A stretch of 64,000 bases of DNA from Seohaeicola saemankumensis (GTDB lineage: Bacteria > Pseudomonadota > Alphaproteobacteria > Rhodobacterales > Rhodobacteraceae), in the NCBI RefSeq assembly GCF_042678485.1, contig NZ_JBHTKR010000006.1, forward strand, positions 326,523-390,522, written 5' to 3'. This document shows, one piece after another, positions 35,748-44,401 of the stretch. The translations under genes were made by a program, and so were the position numbers. The first letter of the stretch is position 1. Every line of letters starts with the position of its first letter. The notes below the pieces were generated by a model. That model saw only the letters and a list, made by a program, of their open reading frames with translations, ran no database searches and was not told the origin of the DNA.

Positions 35748-37115
35748 ATGCCCATCGAACGCTTGCTGATCGCCAACCGTGGTGAAATCGCGGTGCGGAT
35801 CATCCGCGCGGCAAAGGCAATGGGAATCCATACCATCCAGGCCCATTCCGAAGCCGACGCCGATATGCTGGCGGTGCGCATGGCGGACGAATCCATCTGC
35901 ATAGGACCTGCGCCGGCGGCTCAGTCCTATCTTAACGTCGATGCTGTGGTCGCGGCGGCCAAGGCCTCGCGGGCAGATGCCGTTCACCCCGGTTACGGCT
36001 TCATGGCAGAGAACGCAGGCTTTGTGCGCGCGCTGGATGCCGCGGGCATCACCTTTGTGGGCCCCTCAGCCGATACCATCGACAGGATGGGTGACAAGGT
36101 GGCGGCGCGTCAGGCCGCCGAAGCGGCCGGTGTGCCCGTTGTCCCCGGCTCGAAAGGACGGCTGGACACCGTGGAGGACGCGGTGAACGTGGCTGCCACC
36201 CTTGGCTATCCGGTGATGATCAAGGCCGCCGCGGGTGGTGGCGGCAAAGGCATACGCATCGCGCAGACTGAAGAGGAACTGCGCAAGATGGCCCCCCAAG
36301 CCCAGGCCGAGGCCAATGCGGCCTTCGGGGATGGCGGGCTTTATCTGGAGCGCGCGATCAACGCGCCCCGCCATATCGAAGTGCAGATCATGGGCGACGG
36401 AACCGATGCCGTCCACTATTTCGAGCGTGAATGCTCCATGCAGCGGCGGCGCCAGAAGGTCTGGGAAGAGGCTGGTGCGGCCTGTCTGGACGAAAAGACC
36501 CGCGCCCATCTGTGCGATACGGCCGTGGCACTGGCCAAGGCCGTGAACTACGTGGGCGCAGGCACGCTGGAATATCTTTACGACAGCAACACCGGAGAGT
36601 TCTTCTTCATCGAGATGAACACCCGCATCCAGGTGGAGCATCCCGTAACAGAGATGCTGACCGGTACCGACCTTGTGCAAGAGATGATCCACGTGGCCGG
36701 CGGCGGCAGATTGCGCCAGTCGCAACAGGACATCACCCGGACGGGCCACGCCATCGAGGTGCGGCTGAACGCCGAGGATCCGATGATGCAGTTCCTGCCC
36801 TTCCCCGGACAGGTCAGTGGCCTGCGCATCCCCGAGGGCGACGGCATCCGGTTCGATCATTTTCTCTATGACGGCTACCAGGTCCCACCATTCTACGACT
36901 CACTTCTGGGCAAGCTGATTGTGCATGGCAAGGACCGCGACACCGCGATCGCCCTGATGATCACCGCGCTGGAGGGGCTTGAGATCGGCGGGCTAAAAAC
37001 GACCAAAGCCCTGCATCTGGCGCTGGCGCGCGACGCATCCGTGCAGGCGGACGAATTTCATACTCAATGGCTCGAACCCTGGCTGGCTGCGGGCAATCTC
37101 AAACCTTCCCACTAA
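35748..37115 (+). CDS. accC: Biotin carboxylase subunit
   Basis: A 455-residue AccC-like biotin carboxylase: an N-terminal domain from LIANRGEIAVRIIRAA, an ATP-grasp domain with KAAAGGGGKGIR (about 160-171), EMNTRIQVEHPVTEM (about 288-302) and a C-terminal biotin-carboxylase domain. It carboxylates biotin from ATP and bicarbonate. It is probably not the housekeeping acetyl-CoA carboxylase, because it lies between pxpA, a mini carrier and pxpB/C homologues. Confidence 0.9.
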   Translation: MPIERLLIANRGEIAVRIIRAAKAMGIHTIQAHSEADADMLAVRMADESICIGPAPAAQSYLNVDAVVAAAKASRADAVHPGYGFMAENAGFVRALDAAGITFVGPSADTIDRMGDKVAARQAAEAAGVPVVPGSKGRLDTVEDAVNVAATLGYPVMIKAAAGGGGKGIRIAQTEEELRKMAPQAQAEANAAFGDGGLYLERAINAPRHIEVQIMGDGTDAVHYFERECSMQRRRQKVWEEAGAACLDEKTRAHLCDTAVALAKAVNYVGAGTLEYLYDSNTGEFFFIEMNTRIQVEHPVTEMLTGTDLVQEMIHVAGGGRLRQSQQDITRTGHAIEVRLNAEDPMMQFLPFPGQVSGLRIPEGDGIRFDHFLYDGYQVPPFYDSLLGKLIVHGKDRDTAIALMITALEGLEIGGLKTTKALHLALARDASVQADEFHTQWLEPWLAAGNLKPSH

Positions 37116-37131
37116 TCACAGGAGGCAAATC

Positions 37132-38007
37132 GTGAAGACACGCTATACCTACGGTGGCGACGAGCACATCTATGTCGAGATGGACGATGAAATGTCGCTG
37201 GACGCGTTTTTCAAATCCCTCTCGATGAGCAACGCTGTGCGTGACGCCAAGATCAAGGGCGTGACAGAAATCTGTCCCGCGAACGCATCCTTTCAGGTCC
37301 GTTTCGACCCTGACGTCATCCACCCTGACGAGATGATGAAGAAGGTCAAGGAACTGGAACACAGGGCAGAGGACGCTGAAAAGCGGCTCAAGACCCGGAT
37401 CATCGAAATCCCGGTCTACTACCAGGATCCCTGGACGCATGAGACACTGATGCGCTTTCGCGAACGCCACCAGGACCCATCCGGCACGGATCTGGACTAT
37501 GCGGCCAGGATCAACGGCTTCGACAGCGTGGAAGCCTTCATCGAGGCGCACCATTCGCAGCCCTGGTTCGTGTCGATGGTGGGTTTCGTGGCCGGCCTGC
37601 CTTTTCTCTACCAGTTGGTCGAGCGCGAAAAACAACTCCAGGTTCCCAAATACCTGCGGCCGCGCACGGACACGCCGAAGTTGACGGTGGGCTATGGTGG
37701 ATGTTTTTCCTGCATCTATTCGGTGCGGGGCGCGGGCGGCTACCAGATGTTCGGCGTGACCCCGATGCCGATCTTCGATCCCGAGCAGAAGCAAAGCTAT
37801 CTGAGCGATTTCATGGTGTTCTTCAAACCCGGCGACATTGTGAAGTGGAAACCGATCGACCGAGCCGAATACGATCGCATCCTGGCCGAGGTCGAGGCAG
37901 ATACCTACGTGCCGCGCATCGCCGAGGTCGATTTCGATCTTGATGCCTTCAACGCGGACATGCCCGGTACAAACGCCAAGCTGATGGAGGCGCTCAATGT
38001 CGCTTAA
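37132..38007 (+). CDS. pxpB: Extended PxpB / AHS1 (carboxyltransferase subdomain) protein
   Basis: A 291-residue protein with the AHS1 (KipI/PxpB) domain, here longer than ordinary PxpB. An N-terminal EHIYVEMDDEMS region is followed by IIEIPVYYQDPW, VGFVAGLPFLYQL (about 147-159) and the GGCFSCIYSVRGAGGYQMFG segment. In urea carboxylase AHS1 and AHS2 together form the carboxyltransferase, and the length suggests that version. The start is GTG 37132 with a GGAGG box eight bases upstream. It overlaps pxpC by 11 bases. Confidence 0.85.
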   Translation: MKTRYTYGGDEHIYVEMDDEMSLDAFFKSLSMSNAVRDAKIKGVTEICPANASFQVRFDPDVIHPDEMMKKVKELEHRAEDAEKRLKTRIIEIPVYYQDPWTHETLMRFRERHQDPSGTDLDYAARINGFDSVEAFIEAHHSQPWFVSMVGFVAGLPFLYQLVEREKQLQVPKYLRPRTDTPKLTVGYGGCFSCIYSVRGAGGYQMFGVTPMPIFDPEQKQSYLSDFMVFFKPGDIVKWKPIDRAEYDRILAEVEADTYVPRIAEVDFDLDAFNADMPGTNAKLMEALNVA

Positions 38008-38968
38008 AGTCATACAACCCGGCCTGTCCACTTCTATCCAGGACCTTGGCCGTCCGGGATATTTCCACCTTGGCATTCCGATCGGCGGGGCGATGGACCG
38101 CTTCGCGTTGCGCGTCGCCAACATGCTGGTGGGCAACCCCGAAGGCGCAGCGGGGCTGGAGGTCGTGTTCATGGGTCCCACCCTGACATTCGAAAAGGAT
38201 GTTCTGGTGGCCGTGACGGGCGCGGACCTGCCACCCAAGGTCGACGGCGTGGTGCAAGAGGGCTGGACCGCATTCGAGGTGAAGGCCGGCCAGACGCTGA
38301 GCTTCGATTTCCTCAAGTCCGGCGCGCGGGCCTATATCGCCATCAGCGGCGGGATCGACACGCCCCCTGCCCTTGGCAGCCGCTCGACCTATCCGATCGG
38401 TGCCCTTGGCGGCATCGAGGGGCGCAACATCAAGGCGGGGGACGTAATTCCGCTGGGTGAGGCGGACATGATCGAACCAGGGCTGAGCGTTCCTGCGAAC
38501 CTGCGCCGCCTGCCCGGGAAACCCGCGGAACTTCGCGTTTTGCCGGGGCTTTACTGGCACCGCCTGACCCCCGCCGCGCAGGACGGTTTCTTTGCCGATG
38601 ACTGGGCTGTCGCGCTTGAGGCGGACCGCATGGGATATCGTTTCAAGGGCGGCAAACCGCTGGAGTTCGTGGCGCGCGAACAGCCCTTTGGCGCGGGCGC
38701 CGATCCGTCCAACATCGTGGATGGCTGCTATTCCTATGGCTCGATCCAAGTGCCGGGCGGGCTGGAGCCGATCGTGCTGCACCGTGACGCGGTGTCGGGG
38801 GGCGGCTATTTCACGCTGGGGGCGATCATCTCGGCGGATATGGACCTGATCGGACAGTTGCAGCCGCACACCCCGGTCAAGTTCCGAAAGGTCGACATGG
38901 CCGAGGCCCTGGCGGCCCGCGCCGAGCGCAAGAACATGCTGGCCGCTGTCCGCGCGCACTTGGGCTGA
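37997..38968 (+). CDS. pxpC: PxpC / AHS2 (carboxyltransferase subdomain) protein
   Basis: A 323-residue AHS2 (KipA/PxpC) protein. The N-terminus VIQPGLSTSIQDLGRPGY (5-22), GIPIGGAMDRFALRVAN (27-43) and DGCYSYGSIQVPGG (about 243-256) are diagnostic. It partners with the AHS1 gene it overlaps. The pair could be either subunits of a 5-oxoprolinase or the carboxyltransferase of a biotin enzyme; the adjacent BCCP and biotin carboxylase favour the second. Confidence 0.9.
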   Translation: MSLKVIQPGLSTSIQDLGRPGYFHLGIPIGGAMDRFALRVANMLVGNPEGAAGLEVVFMGPTLTFEKDVLVAVTGADLPPKVDGVVQEGWTAFEVKAGQTLSFDFLKSGARAYIAISGGIDTPPALGSRSTYPIGALGGIEGRNIKAGDVIPLGEADMIEPGLSVPANLRRLPGKPAELRVLPGLYWHRLTPAAQDGFFADDWAVALEADRMGYRFKGGKPLEFVAREQPFGAGADPSNIVDGCYSYGSIQVPGGLEPIVLHRDAVSGGGYFTLGAIISADMDLIGQLQPHTPVKFRKVDMAEALAARAERKNMLAAVRAHLG

Positions 38969-38992
38969 CGGCCGCAAACACCTTTTCCGGTT

Positions 38993-39011
38993 GCCCGCGT
39001 CATCTGCGGGC
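38993..39011 (+). terminator. Short hairpin after pxpC
   Basis: GCCCGC, seven bases, GCGGGC, 24 bases after the pxpC stop. There is no T-tract, so it is only a possible end of the pxp transcript. Confidence 0.35.
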
Positions 39012-39145
39012 GCCGGACCGGGGCCACAGGCGGCACGCGCTGACGCGATGCCGTCTTGCACGGCAATGGCCTTTGCGGTCTCATGGCATAGGCCAGAGTC
39101 ATATCGGGGCCGATCTTGCCTAGCTCAAGGGATACAAACACCCCC

Positions 39146-40381
39146 ATGCCCGCCGATGCGCGCCATTCCCACAAACACGCGGCACCACCGCAAGTGAAAC
39201 GGCGCGTCCTGCGGGTGCGGGGCACCGATGTCACCCTTCTGGAAGAAGTTCGGAAGATGGCCGTCGCGGACCTAGGATTTGACATCCAGCATGAATCGCT
39301 CGACTTCCTGACCTGTCAGCATCGGGCGGCCATGGACCCGTTGAACTACGACATATACGAACAGTGCTTTCACAACCTTGATATTGTCTGGTACTGGGGC
39401 GCTCTGCAGCCGATCGACACGCGACGCATCAGGCAATGGGACAATATCGGAGATCTCGCCAAGGCCGGGGGCATCAGCAAATACACCTGGCATGGCCATG
39501 GCGACGCCCCGGTGCGCAAGCTTTATGTCCAGCCCGACGGCACACTGGGTCAGCAGCCCATGCAGATGATCAGCATGTTGCCGACCGCCCACAACGTGGA
39601 CAGTTTCGGCTTTGATCGCCGCCTTTTTGGCGATGAGGGGCCCGAAGGCTCAAGCTGGGCCTGGCTTCTGGACCGGCGCGCGCGCGGGCGTATCGCCCTG
39701 GTCGACGAGCCTGCGATCGGCATCTTCGACGTGGCGCTGGCCGCCGAGGCGAACGGCGATCTGACGTTCCAGGATATCGGCAACATGACAGTCGACGAGA
39801 TCGACAGCCTCATGGCCCTGCTGGAAACGCTGCGGCAACAGGGGTTCTTTGTCGGCAGCTGGGTCTCGCCCGACCAGGCAGAGGCGCTTGTGCGCGCCGA
39901 CAGGGTATCGGTGCAGAGCATGTGGTCGCCGTCCTATGGCAATCTTGGCGCGATGCAGGGTGTCTTTTGCGAAAGTTTCCCCCGCGAAGGGTACCGCGCC
40001 TGGCATGGCGGCGCCTCGCTGGCGCGGCATCTGAGCGGTAGCCAGCTGGACATGGCCTATGACTATCTGAACTGGTGGCTGGCCGGCCCGGCAGGCGCCC
40101 TGATGGCGCGGCAAGGACATTACATGACCAACGCCGAAGGGGTGCGCGAATATCTCAGCCCCGAGGAATGGGGATATTGGTATGACGGGGATATCGCCCG
40201 TTGCGATCTGAAAGGTCCCGATGGCAGGATCGTGGTCAGGACGGGCCAGCGGCGCCCCGGCGGAGCCTACCGTGAACGGGTCAGCCGTATCGCGCTGTGG
40301 AACACGGTGATGGACGAATACAATTACGCCGCACGCGCCTGGAACCGCTTCATCGCATCATTGGGAACGGCGTCGCAATGA
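39146..40381 (+). CDS. PotD-like solute-binding protein without a signal peptide
   Basis: A 411-residue protein resembling PotD-type binding proteins, including the one at 45932. It has WYWGALQPIDTRRI, MWSPSYGNLGAMQ, LNWWLAGPAGALMARQGHYM and WGYWYDG blocks. Unlike them it has no export signal: the N-terminus is MPADARHSHKHAAPPQVKRR, charged and hydrophilic, with the fold beginning at about residue 30. An in-frame TTG at 39116 adds no signal. Its stop overlaps the ATG of the two-domain GntR gene. It may work in the cytoplasm as a ligand sensor for that regulator (inference). Confidence 0.75.
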   Translation: MPADARHSHKHAAPPQVKRRVLRVRGTDVTLLEEVRKMAVADLGFDIQHESLDFLTCQHRAAMDPLNYDIYEQCFHNLDIVWYWGALQPIDTRRIRQWDNIGDLAKAGGISKYTWHGHGDAPVRKLYVQPDGTLGQQPMQMISMLPTAHNVDSFGFDRRLFGDEGPEGSSWAWLLDRRARGRIALVDEPAIGIFDVALAAEANGDLTFQDIGNMTVDEIDSLMALLETLRQQGFFVGSWVSPDQAEALVRADRVSVQSMWSPSYGNLGAMQGVFCESFPREGYRAWHGGASLARHLSGSQLDMAYDYLNWWLAGPAGALMARQGHYMTNAEGVREYLSPEEWGYWYDGDIARCDLKGPDGRIVVRTGQRRPGGAYRERVSRIALWNTVMDEYNYAARAWNRFIASLGTASQ

Positions 40382-41361
40382 CCGCACAGCCCAACACCGC
40401 TGGGCAGGAGCCCCTCTACGAAACCATCAGCCGGGTCTTGCGGCACAATATCGTGTCCGGCCGCTTGCCTGATGGTCTTGTGCTGATCGAAGGCCCCATC
40501 GCCAAGATGATGCAGACCAGCCGCGCGCCTGTTCAGGCTTCTTTGCGGAGGCTTAATGCCGAAGGCCTGATCCACAGGTTCCGGGGTCGCGGTTACCTGG
40601 TCGGTCAGGCTTCACGAAACCTGACCCCTATCCGCAAGGCGCTTGATGAATTCGATTTCGACATTCCACCCGCCTCGCGTTCTGCGCTGGCAGTTCGCGG
40701 CACATGGCTGAGGGTCTATGACAAGGTCGAGGCAGAGATCGCCGCCTGCCAGATCTTTGGTGAATTCAGGGTGATCGAAACCGAACTGGCAAACCATCTT
40801 GGCGTCAGCCGCACGGTGGCGCGCGATGTGCTGAGCCGTCTGAACGAGCGCGGGCTGATCCGCAAGGGGGCCACCTCGCACTGGCTTGCCGGGCCGCTAA
40901 CTGCCCGAACGCTGCGCGAGAAATTCGAATTGCGCAGCATCATGGAACCTGCGGCCCTGCGGCTGGCGACCGATTTCATCGAACATGCCCAGATCGCGCG
41001 GATCTCTGACCAGATCGAGAGCGGCAAGGCCAAGGACGCGGCCGAGCTTGAGGATGCGCTGATGCGCTACTGCCTGGGTCGGGCCCCCAACAGCGCGCTG
41101 GTAGAAATCATCAACAACAACCGTCTGCTTCTGTCCGCGATGGACAAGGCCCTCAGCGATCTCGGCCTGCCGGTGGACACGGTCGCGCTGGATCAATACG
41201 GAACTCTTTTTCATCTGATCGGATCACGCCAGATCAATGCTTCGACCGAGTATCTGCGAGAGCATTTGCGCATCCTGTCCTACAAAAGCCTGGCCCGGCT
41301 CAAGATCGTCGCACTGATCCCCGAGAGCGAGTCGATCCCGAAATACCTGACCAGAGTGTAA
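40378..41361 (+). CDS. GntR-like regulator with two winged-helix domains
   Basis: A 327-residue regulator. A first GntR winged helix lies at about 13-76 (GPIAKMMQTSRAPVQASLRR, RGRGYLVG). A second is at about 112-170 (TELANHLGVSRTVARDVLSR, KGATSHWLAG), followed by an FCD-like helical domain from 178 (LREKFELRSIMEPAALRLA). Normal GntR-FCD proteins have one winged helix and about 230 residues, so this is an internal duplication or fusion. The FCD metal site looks reduced, since the first D-x3-H element is not evident. It is coupled to the signal-less binding protein and precedes the ABC genes. Confidence 0.82.
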   Translation: MTAQPNTAGQEPLYETISRVLRHNIVSGRLPDGLVLIEGPIAKMMQTSRAPVQASLRRLNAEGLIHRFRGRGYLVGQASRNLTPIRKALDEFDFDIPPASRSALAVRGTWLRVYDKVEAEIAACQIFGEFRVIETELANHLGVSRTVARDVLSRLNERGLIRKGATSHWLAGPLTARTLREKFELRSIMEPAALRLATDFIEHAQIARISDQIESGKAKDAAELEDALMRYCLGRAPNSALVEIINNNRLLLSAMDKALSDLGLPVDTVALDQYGTLFHLIGSRQINASTEYLREHLRILSYKSLARLKIVALIPESESIPKYLTRV

Positions 41362-41597
41362 AAATGACTTTTGCATTCGATGGTCGTTAGTTTTTTCGCA
41401 AAATAACCCAATAACCACGGCATATTTCGACTTTTAGTGGAATTTTTAGGAGATAACTCTGAAAAGATGACTCTTGCTATGAAAGTCAATTAGTCATTTC
41501 ATACGTTATACATTTTGTGATGGGGCGCTTTCAATGCGACCCGATGCGGGCCACACAGCTCGACCGCGGCCTGCCTTCACAACAAAAAGAGGGCCCT
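41362..41597. promoter_or_regulatory. AT-rich promoter region of the two-ATPase ABC operon
   Basis: This 236-base gap is markedly AT-rich. It holds repeated ATGACT-type elements: AAAATGACTTTTGC near 41361, a similar copy near 41463, and an inverted AGTCAT near 41492. They could be operators for the two-domain GntR protein encoded upstream. TATAC near 41505 may belong to a promoter. Confidence 0.5.
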
Positions 41598-42683
41598 ATG
41601 ACGCAAAGCGACCCCATATTCCGGTTAGAGGGTGTAACGCGCAGATATGGTAATCTGACCGCGCTCGACAGCATCGACTTCATAGCCGAGGACAACAGCT
41701 ACGTCGCGCTTCTGGGGCCATCAGGATCGGGCAAGACCTCATTGCTGCGCGTGATCGCCGGATTTGAAACGCCTGACACAGGCCGCATCTGGTTTCAGGG
41801 GCGCGACATCACCGATCTGCCCGCGCATGAGCGCGGGATCGGTTTCGTATTCCAGAACTTTGCCCTGTTTCCGCATCTGACGATTTTCGAAAACGTGGCC
41901 TTTGGCTTGCGCCACGGCGCAACCAAGGTGCCGGACGCCGAGATCACCGAACGCGTCAGGGCCTCGATCGAGATGGTGGGCCTGTCCGGCCTGGAAGACC
42001 GCAACCCCGATCAGATTTCAGGCGGGCAGAAACAGCGCGTGGCACTGGCGCGCTCGCTCGTGATGCAGCCCAAGCTGGTACTGCTGGACGAACCGCTGGG
42101 CGCGCTTGACGCAAACCTGCGCGAAAGAATGCAGATGGAACTGCGTGCGATCCGCGAAAGGCTGGACGTGACCTTCCTGCATGTGACCGGCAGCGAGACC
42201 GAAGCGCTGGCGATGGGCGACAAGGTTGCGGTCCTGGATGCGGGGCGGATCGTTCAGTACGGCACGCCGGACGCGATCTATGACAGTCCTGTGATCTCGG
42301 ATGTGGCGCTGTTTCTCAACCGCTTCAACCTGTTCGAGGGAACACTTAAGGACGGCACGTTCCACGGTTCTTTCGGGGCGTTGCCCGTCGCCGCAGCGCG
42401 GCCCAACGAAACCGACGTCTATGCAATCCGCTATGACCGGACGCAGATTTTCGACGCGGACGCGACCGACCTGCCGGGCCCGGCGCTGCCGGTACGCTAC
42501 CTTGCAAGCGAATATCTGGGGTCCTCCATCATCTTTCTGTTCGAAACCGCGGATCACAAGACGGTCGAGGTCGATCACCACCTCAGCCTGGGCGAACCAC
42601 GCGATCTGAACGTCGGACAGAATTACGTTCTTTCATGGGATCCCGCACAGGCGATCGTATTCGGCAAGGAGTCCGCAAGATGA
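41598..42683 (+). CDS. ABC transporter ATPase lacking the switch histidine
   Basis: A 361-residue PotA-like ATPase. Walker A GPSGSGKTS, Q-loop VFQNFALFPH, signature ISGGQKQR and Walker B LVLLDEPLGAL are normal. The H-loop reads HVTGSETEAL where related proteins have HVTHDQEEA, so the switch His is replaced by Gly. A TOBE-like C-terminal domain is present. A second, complete ATPase of the same cluster is at 47228. It may be the non-hydrolysing half of a heterodimer. Confidence 0.9.
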   Translation: MTQSDPIFRLEGVTRRYGNLTALDSIDFIAEDNSYVALLGPSGSGKTSLLRVIAGFETPDTGRIWFQGRDITDLPAHERGIGFVFQNFALFPHLTIFENVAFGLRHGATKVPDAEITERVRASIEMVGLSGLEDRNPDQISGGQKQRVALARSLVMQPKLVLLDEPLGALDANLRERMQMELRAIRERLDVTFLHVTGSETEALAMGDKVAVLDAGRIVQYGTPDAIYDSPVISDVALFLNRFNLFEGTLKDGTFHGSFGALPVAAARPNETDVYAIRYDRTQIFDADATDLPGPALPVRYLASEYLGSSIIFLFETADHKTVEVDHHLSLGEPRDLNVGQNYVLSWDPAQAIVFGKESAR

Positions 42684-43546
42684 ATGCCGCAAGCACCAAC
42701 AGGCAAAAGACAAACACGTTCCGGCTGCTTGCACCCGGCGTGGTCTGGATGATCCTGTTCCTGGTCGCACCGATCATGATGATCGTCTATGTCTCGTTCT
42801 GGACGCAGACGACCTTTGCGATCAACTCCACCCTGACCTTGGACAGCTGGCGTAACTTTTTCGCCTCCGAGGCCTATGTCGGAGCGCTCTGGACCACGAT
42901 CCGGCTGTGGTTGATCGTCCTGACCCTGACCTTCGTGATCGGCTATCCCGCCGCCCTTTACGTGGGCCTTCTGGTCAAGAGCAAGACGGTCTCGACCGTG
43001 CTGCTTGTGCTTTGCGTGATCCCTTTCTGGACCTCGTTCCTGATCCGGGTGCTTGCATGGCGGCCCATGCTGGGCAAGGAAGGGGCCATCAACATCATCC
43101 TGCAGAAAATCGGCCTGATCGACACACCGATCGAGGTGCTGCTGTTTTCCGAACTCTCCGTCATCATCGGAATGACGCAGATCTACGTCGTCTTCATGGT
43201 GGGCCCCATCGCCTTCATGCTGGGCCGGATCGACCGCAACATCATCGAGGCCGCGCGCGACCTGGGTGCAGGGTTCGGGCGCATCTTCTGGAAGATCATC
43301 TTTCCGCTCAGCCTGCCCGGTGTTGTCGTCGGAGCCATCTTCGTCAGCGTGATGGTGCTGGGCGAATTCGCAACCTCCGGCGCGCTGTCCGGGCGCAAGG
43401 TGAACCTGCTGGGCAACATCATCGTGACCCAGGTGGGATCGCTGAAATGGGCCATGGCATCGGTTGTCGGGGTGATCCTGACCATCCTGCTGGGCATCGT
43501 CGTTGCAGGCTTCCTGCGCATCGTCGATCTGAAACGGGAGATTTGA
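42680..43546 (+). CDS. ABC transporter permease, PotB-like
   Basis: A 288-residue permease with six hydrophobic segments and the EAA loop IIEAARDLGAGFGRIFWKII near residue 195. ATG 42680 overlaps the ATPase stop by four bases. It forms the channel with the next gene product. Confidence 0.9.
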   Translation: MNAASTNRQKTNTFRLLAPGVVWMILFLVAPIMMIVYVSFWTQTTFAINSTLTLDSWRNFFASEAYVGALWTTIRLWLIVLTLTFVIGYPAALYVGLLVKSKTVSTVLLVLCVIPFWTSFLIRVLAWRPMLGKEGAINIILQKIGLIDTPIEVLLFSELSVIIGMTQIYVVFMVGPIAFMLGRIDRNIIEAARDLGAGFGRIFWKIIFPLSLPGVVVGAIFVSVMVLGEFATSGALSGRKVNLLGNIIVTQVGSLKWAMASVVGVILTILLGIVVAGFLRIVDLKREI

Positions 43547-44401
43547 GTGATGGAATCCAAGGTTCTGAAACCCATTCTTGCCGTCTATGTCGGCCTGTTC
43601 ATCCTGTTCCTCTATGGTCCCTTCATCGTGCTGGGCATCCTGTCCTTCCAGCAGGGTCCCGAAGGCGGGCCGCAGTTTCCGATCATCGAATGGTCCACCT
43701 ACTGGTACCGGCACCTGTTCGGTCTGACCCCGCCATCCCGGATCGCCCCTCTGCCCGTCGGTGAGGCGCTGGTGCGTTCACTGACACTGGCCTTCATGAC
43801 CATGGTTACCGCCACCGTTCTGGGCGTCATGGCCGCGCAGGCCTTCCGCAAACGGTTCCGTGGCGCGGGCGTTGTATTCTACCTGATCGTTCTGGGCATG
43901 ATGGTGCCGGGCGTCCTGACCGGCCTTGGCACCTCGCTTCTGGCCAATAACGTCGTCGGGATCGAGCGTCACTGGTGGAGCACCGCCTTCCTGGCGCATG
44001 TGGTCTATACCTTCCCCTTCGCTTTTCTTGTGATGCTGGCGATCCTCAACCGCTTTGACGGCTCTGTCGAGGAAGCGTCCTGGTCGCTGGGTGTCTCGCC
44101 CATAACGACGTTTCGCAAGGTGACCTTCCCGCTGATCTTTCCGGGGGTCCTGTCGGCAATGCTCTTTGCCTTTACCCTCAGCTTCGACGAATTCCCGCGC
44201 ACTCTGTTCGCCTCTGGCCGCGATCAGACATTGCCGCTGGCGATCTATGGCACCTTCTCGGTCGAGATCCACCCGAACATCTTTGCCTTTGGCGTGATGA
44301 CGACCCTGTTCTCCTTCGCGCTGCTGTCGGTCTACGGGATCCTCATGGGTCTGAGCGTGCGGCGGGCAAAGAAAATGGCCATGCAGGAAGACATCGCATG
44401 A
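43547..44401 (+). CDS. ABC transporter permease, PotC-like
   Basis: A permease of 283-284 residues. The GTG at 43547 and ATG at 43550 are adjacent, with GGGAG six or nine bases upstream. The EAA loop VEEASWSLGVSPITTFRKVT is followed by the last membrane pair. It overlaps the first SDR gene by four bases. Confidence 0.9.
   Translation: MMESKVLKPILAVYVGLFILFLYGPFIVLGILSFQQGPEGGPQFPIIEWSTYWYRHLFGLTPPSRIAPLPVGEALVRSLTLAFMTMVTATVLGVMAAQAFRKRFRGAGVVFYLIVLGMMVPGVLTGLGTSLLANNVVGIERHWWSTAFLAHVVYTFPFAFLVMLAILNRFDGSVEEASWSLGVSPITTFRKVTFPLIFPGVLSAMLFAFTLSFDEFPRTLFASGRDQTLPLAIYGTFSVEIHPNIFAFGVMTTLFSFALLSVYGILMGLSVRRAKKMAMQEDIA

Noticed and set aside
42623..43714. Open frame on the minus strand opposite the first ABC permease of the second cluster
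   Set aside because: Asp/His/Gln-rich antisense shadow of hydrophobic codons; the plus strand has the EAA loop and operon overlaps.
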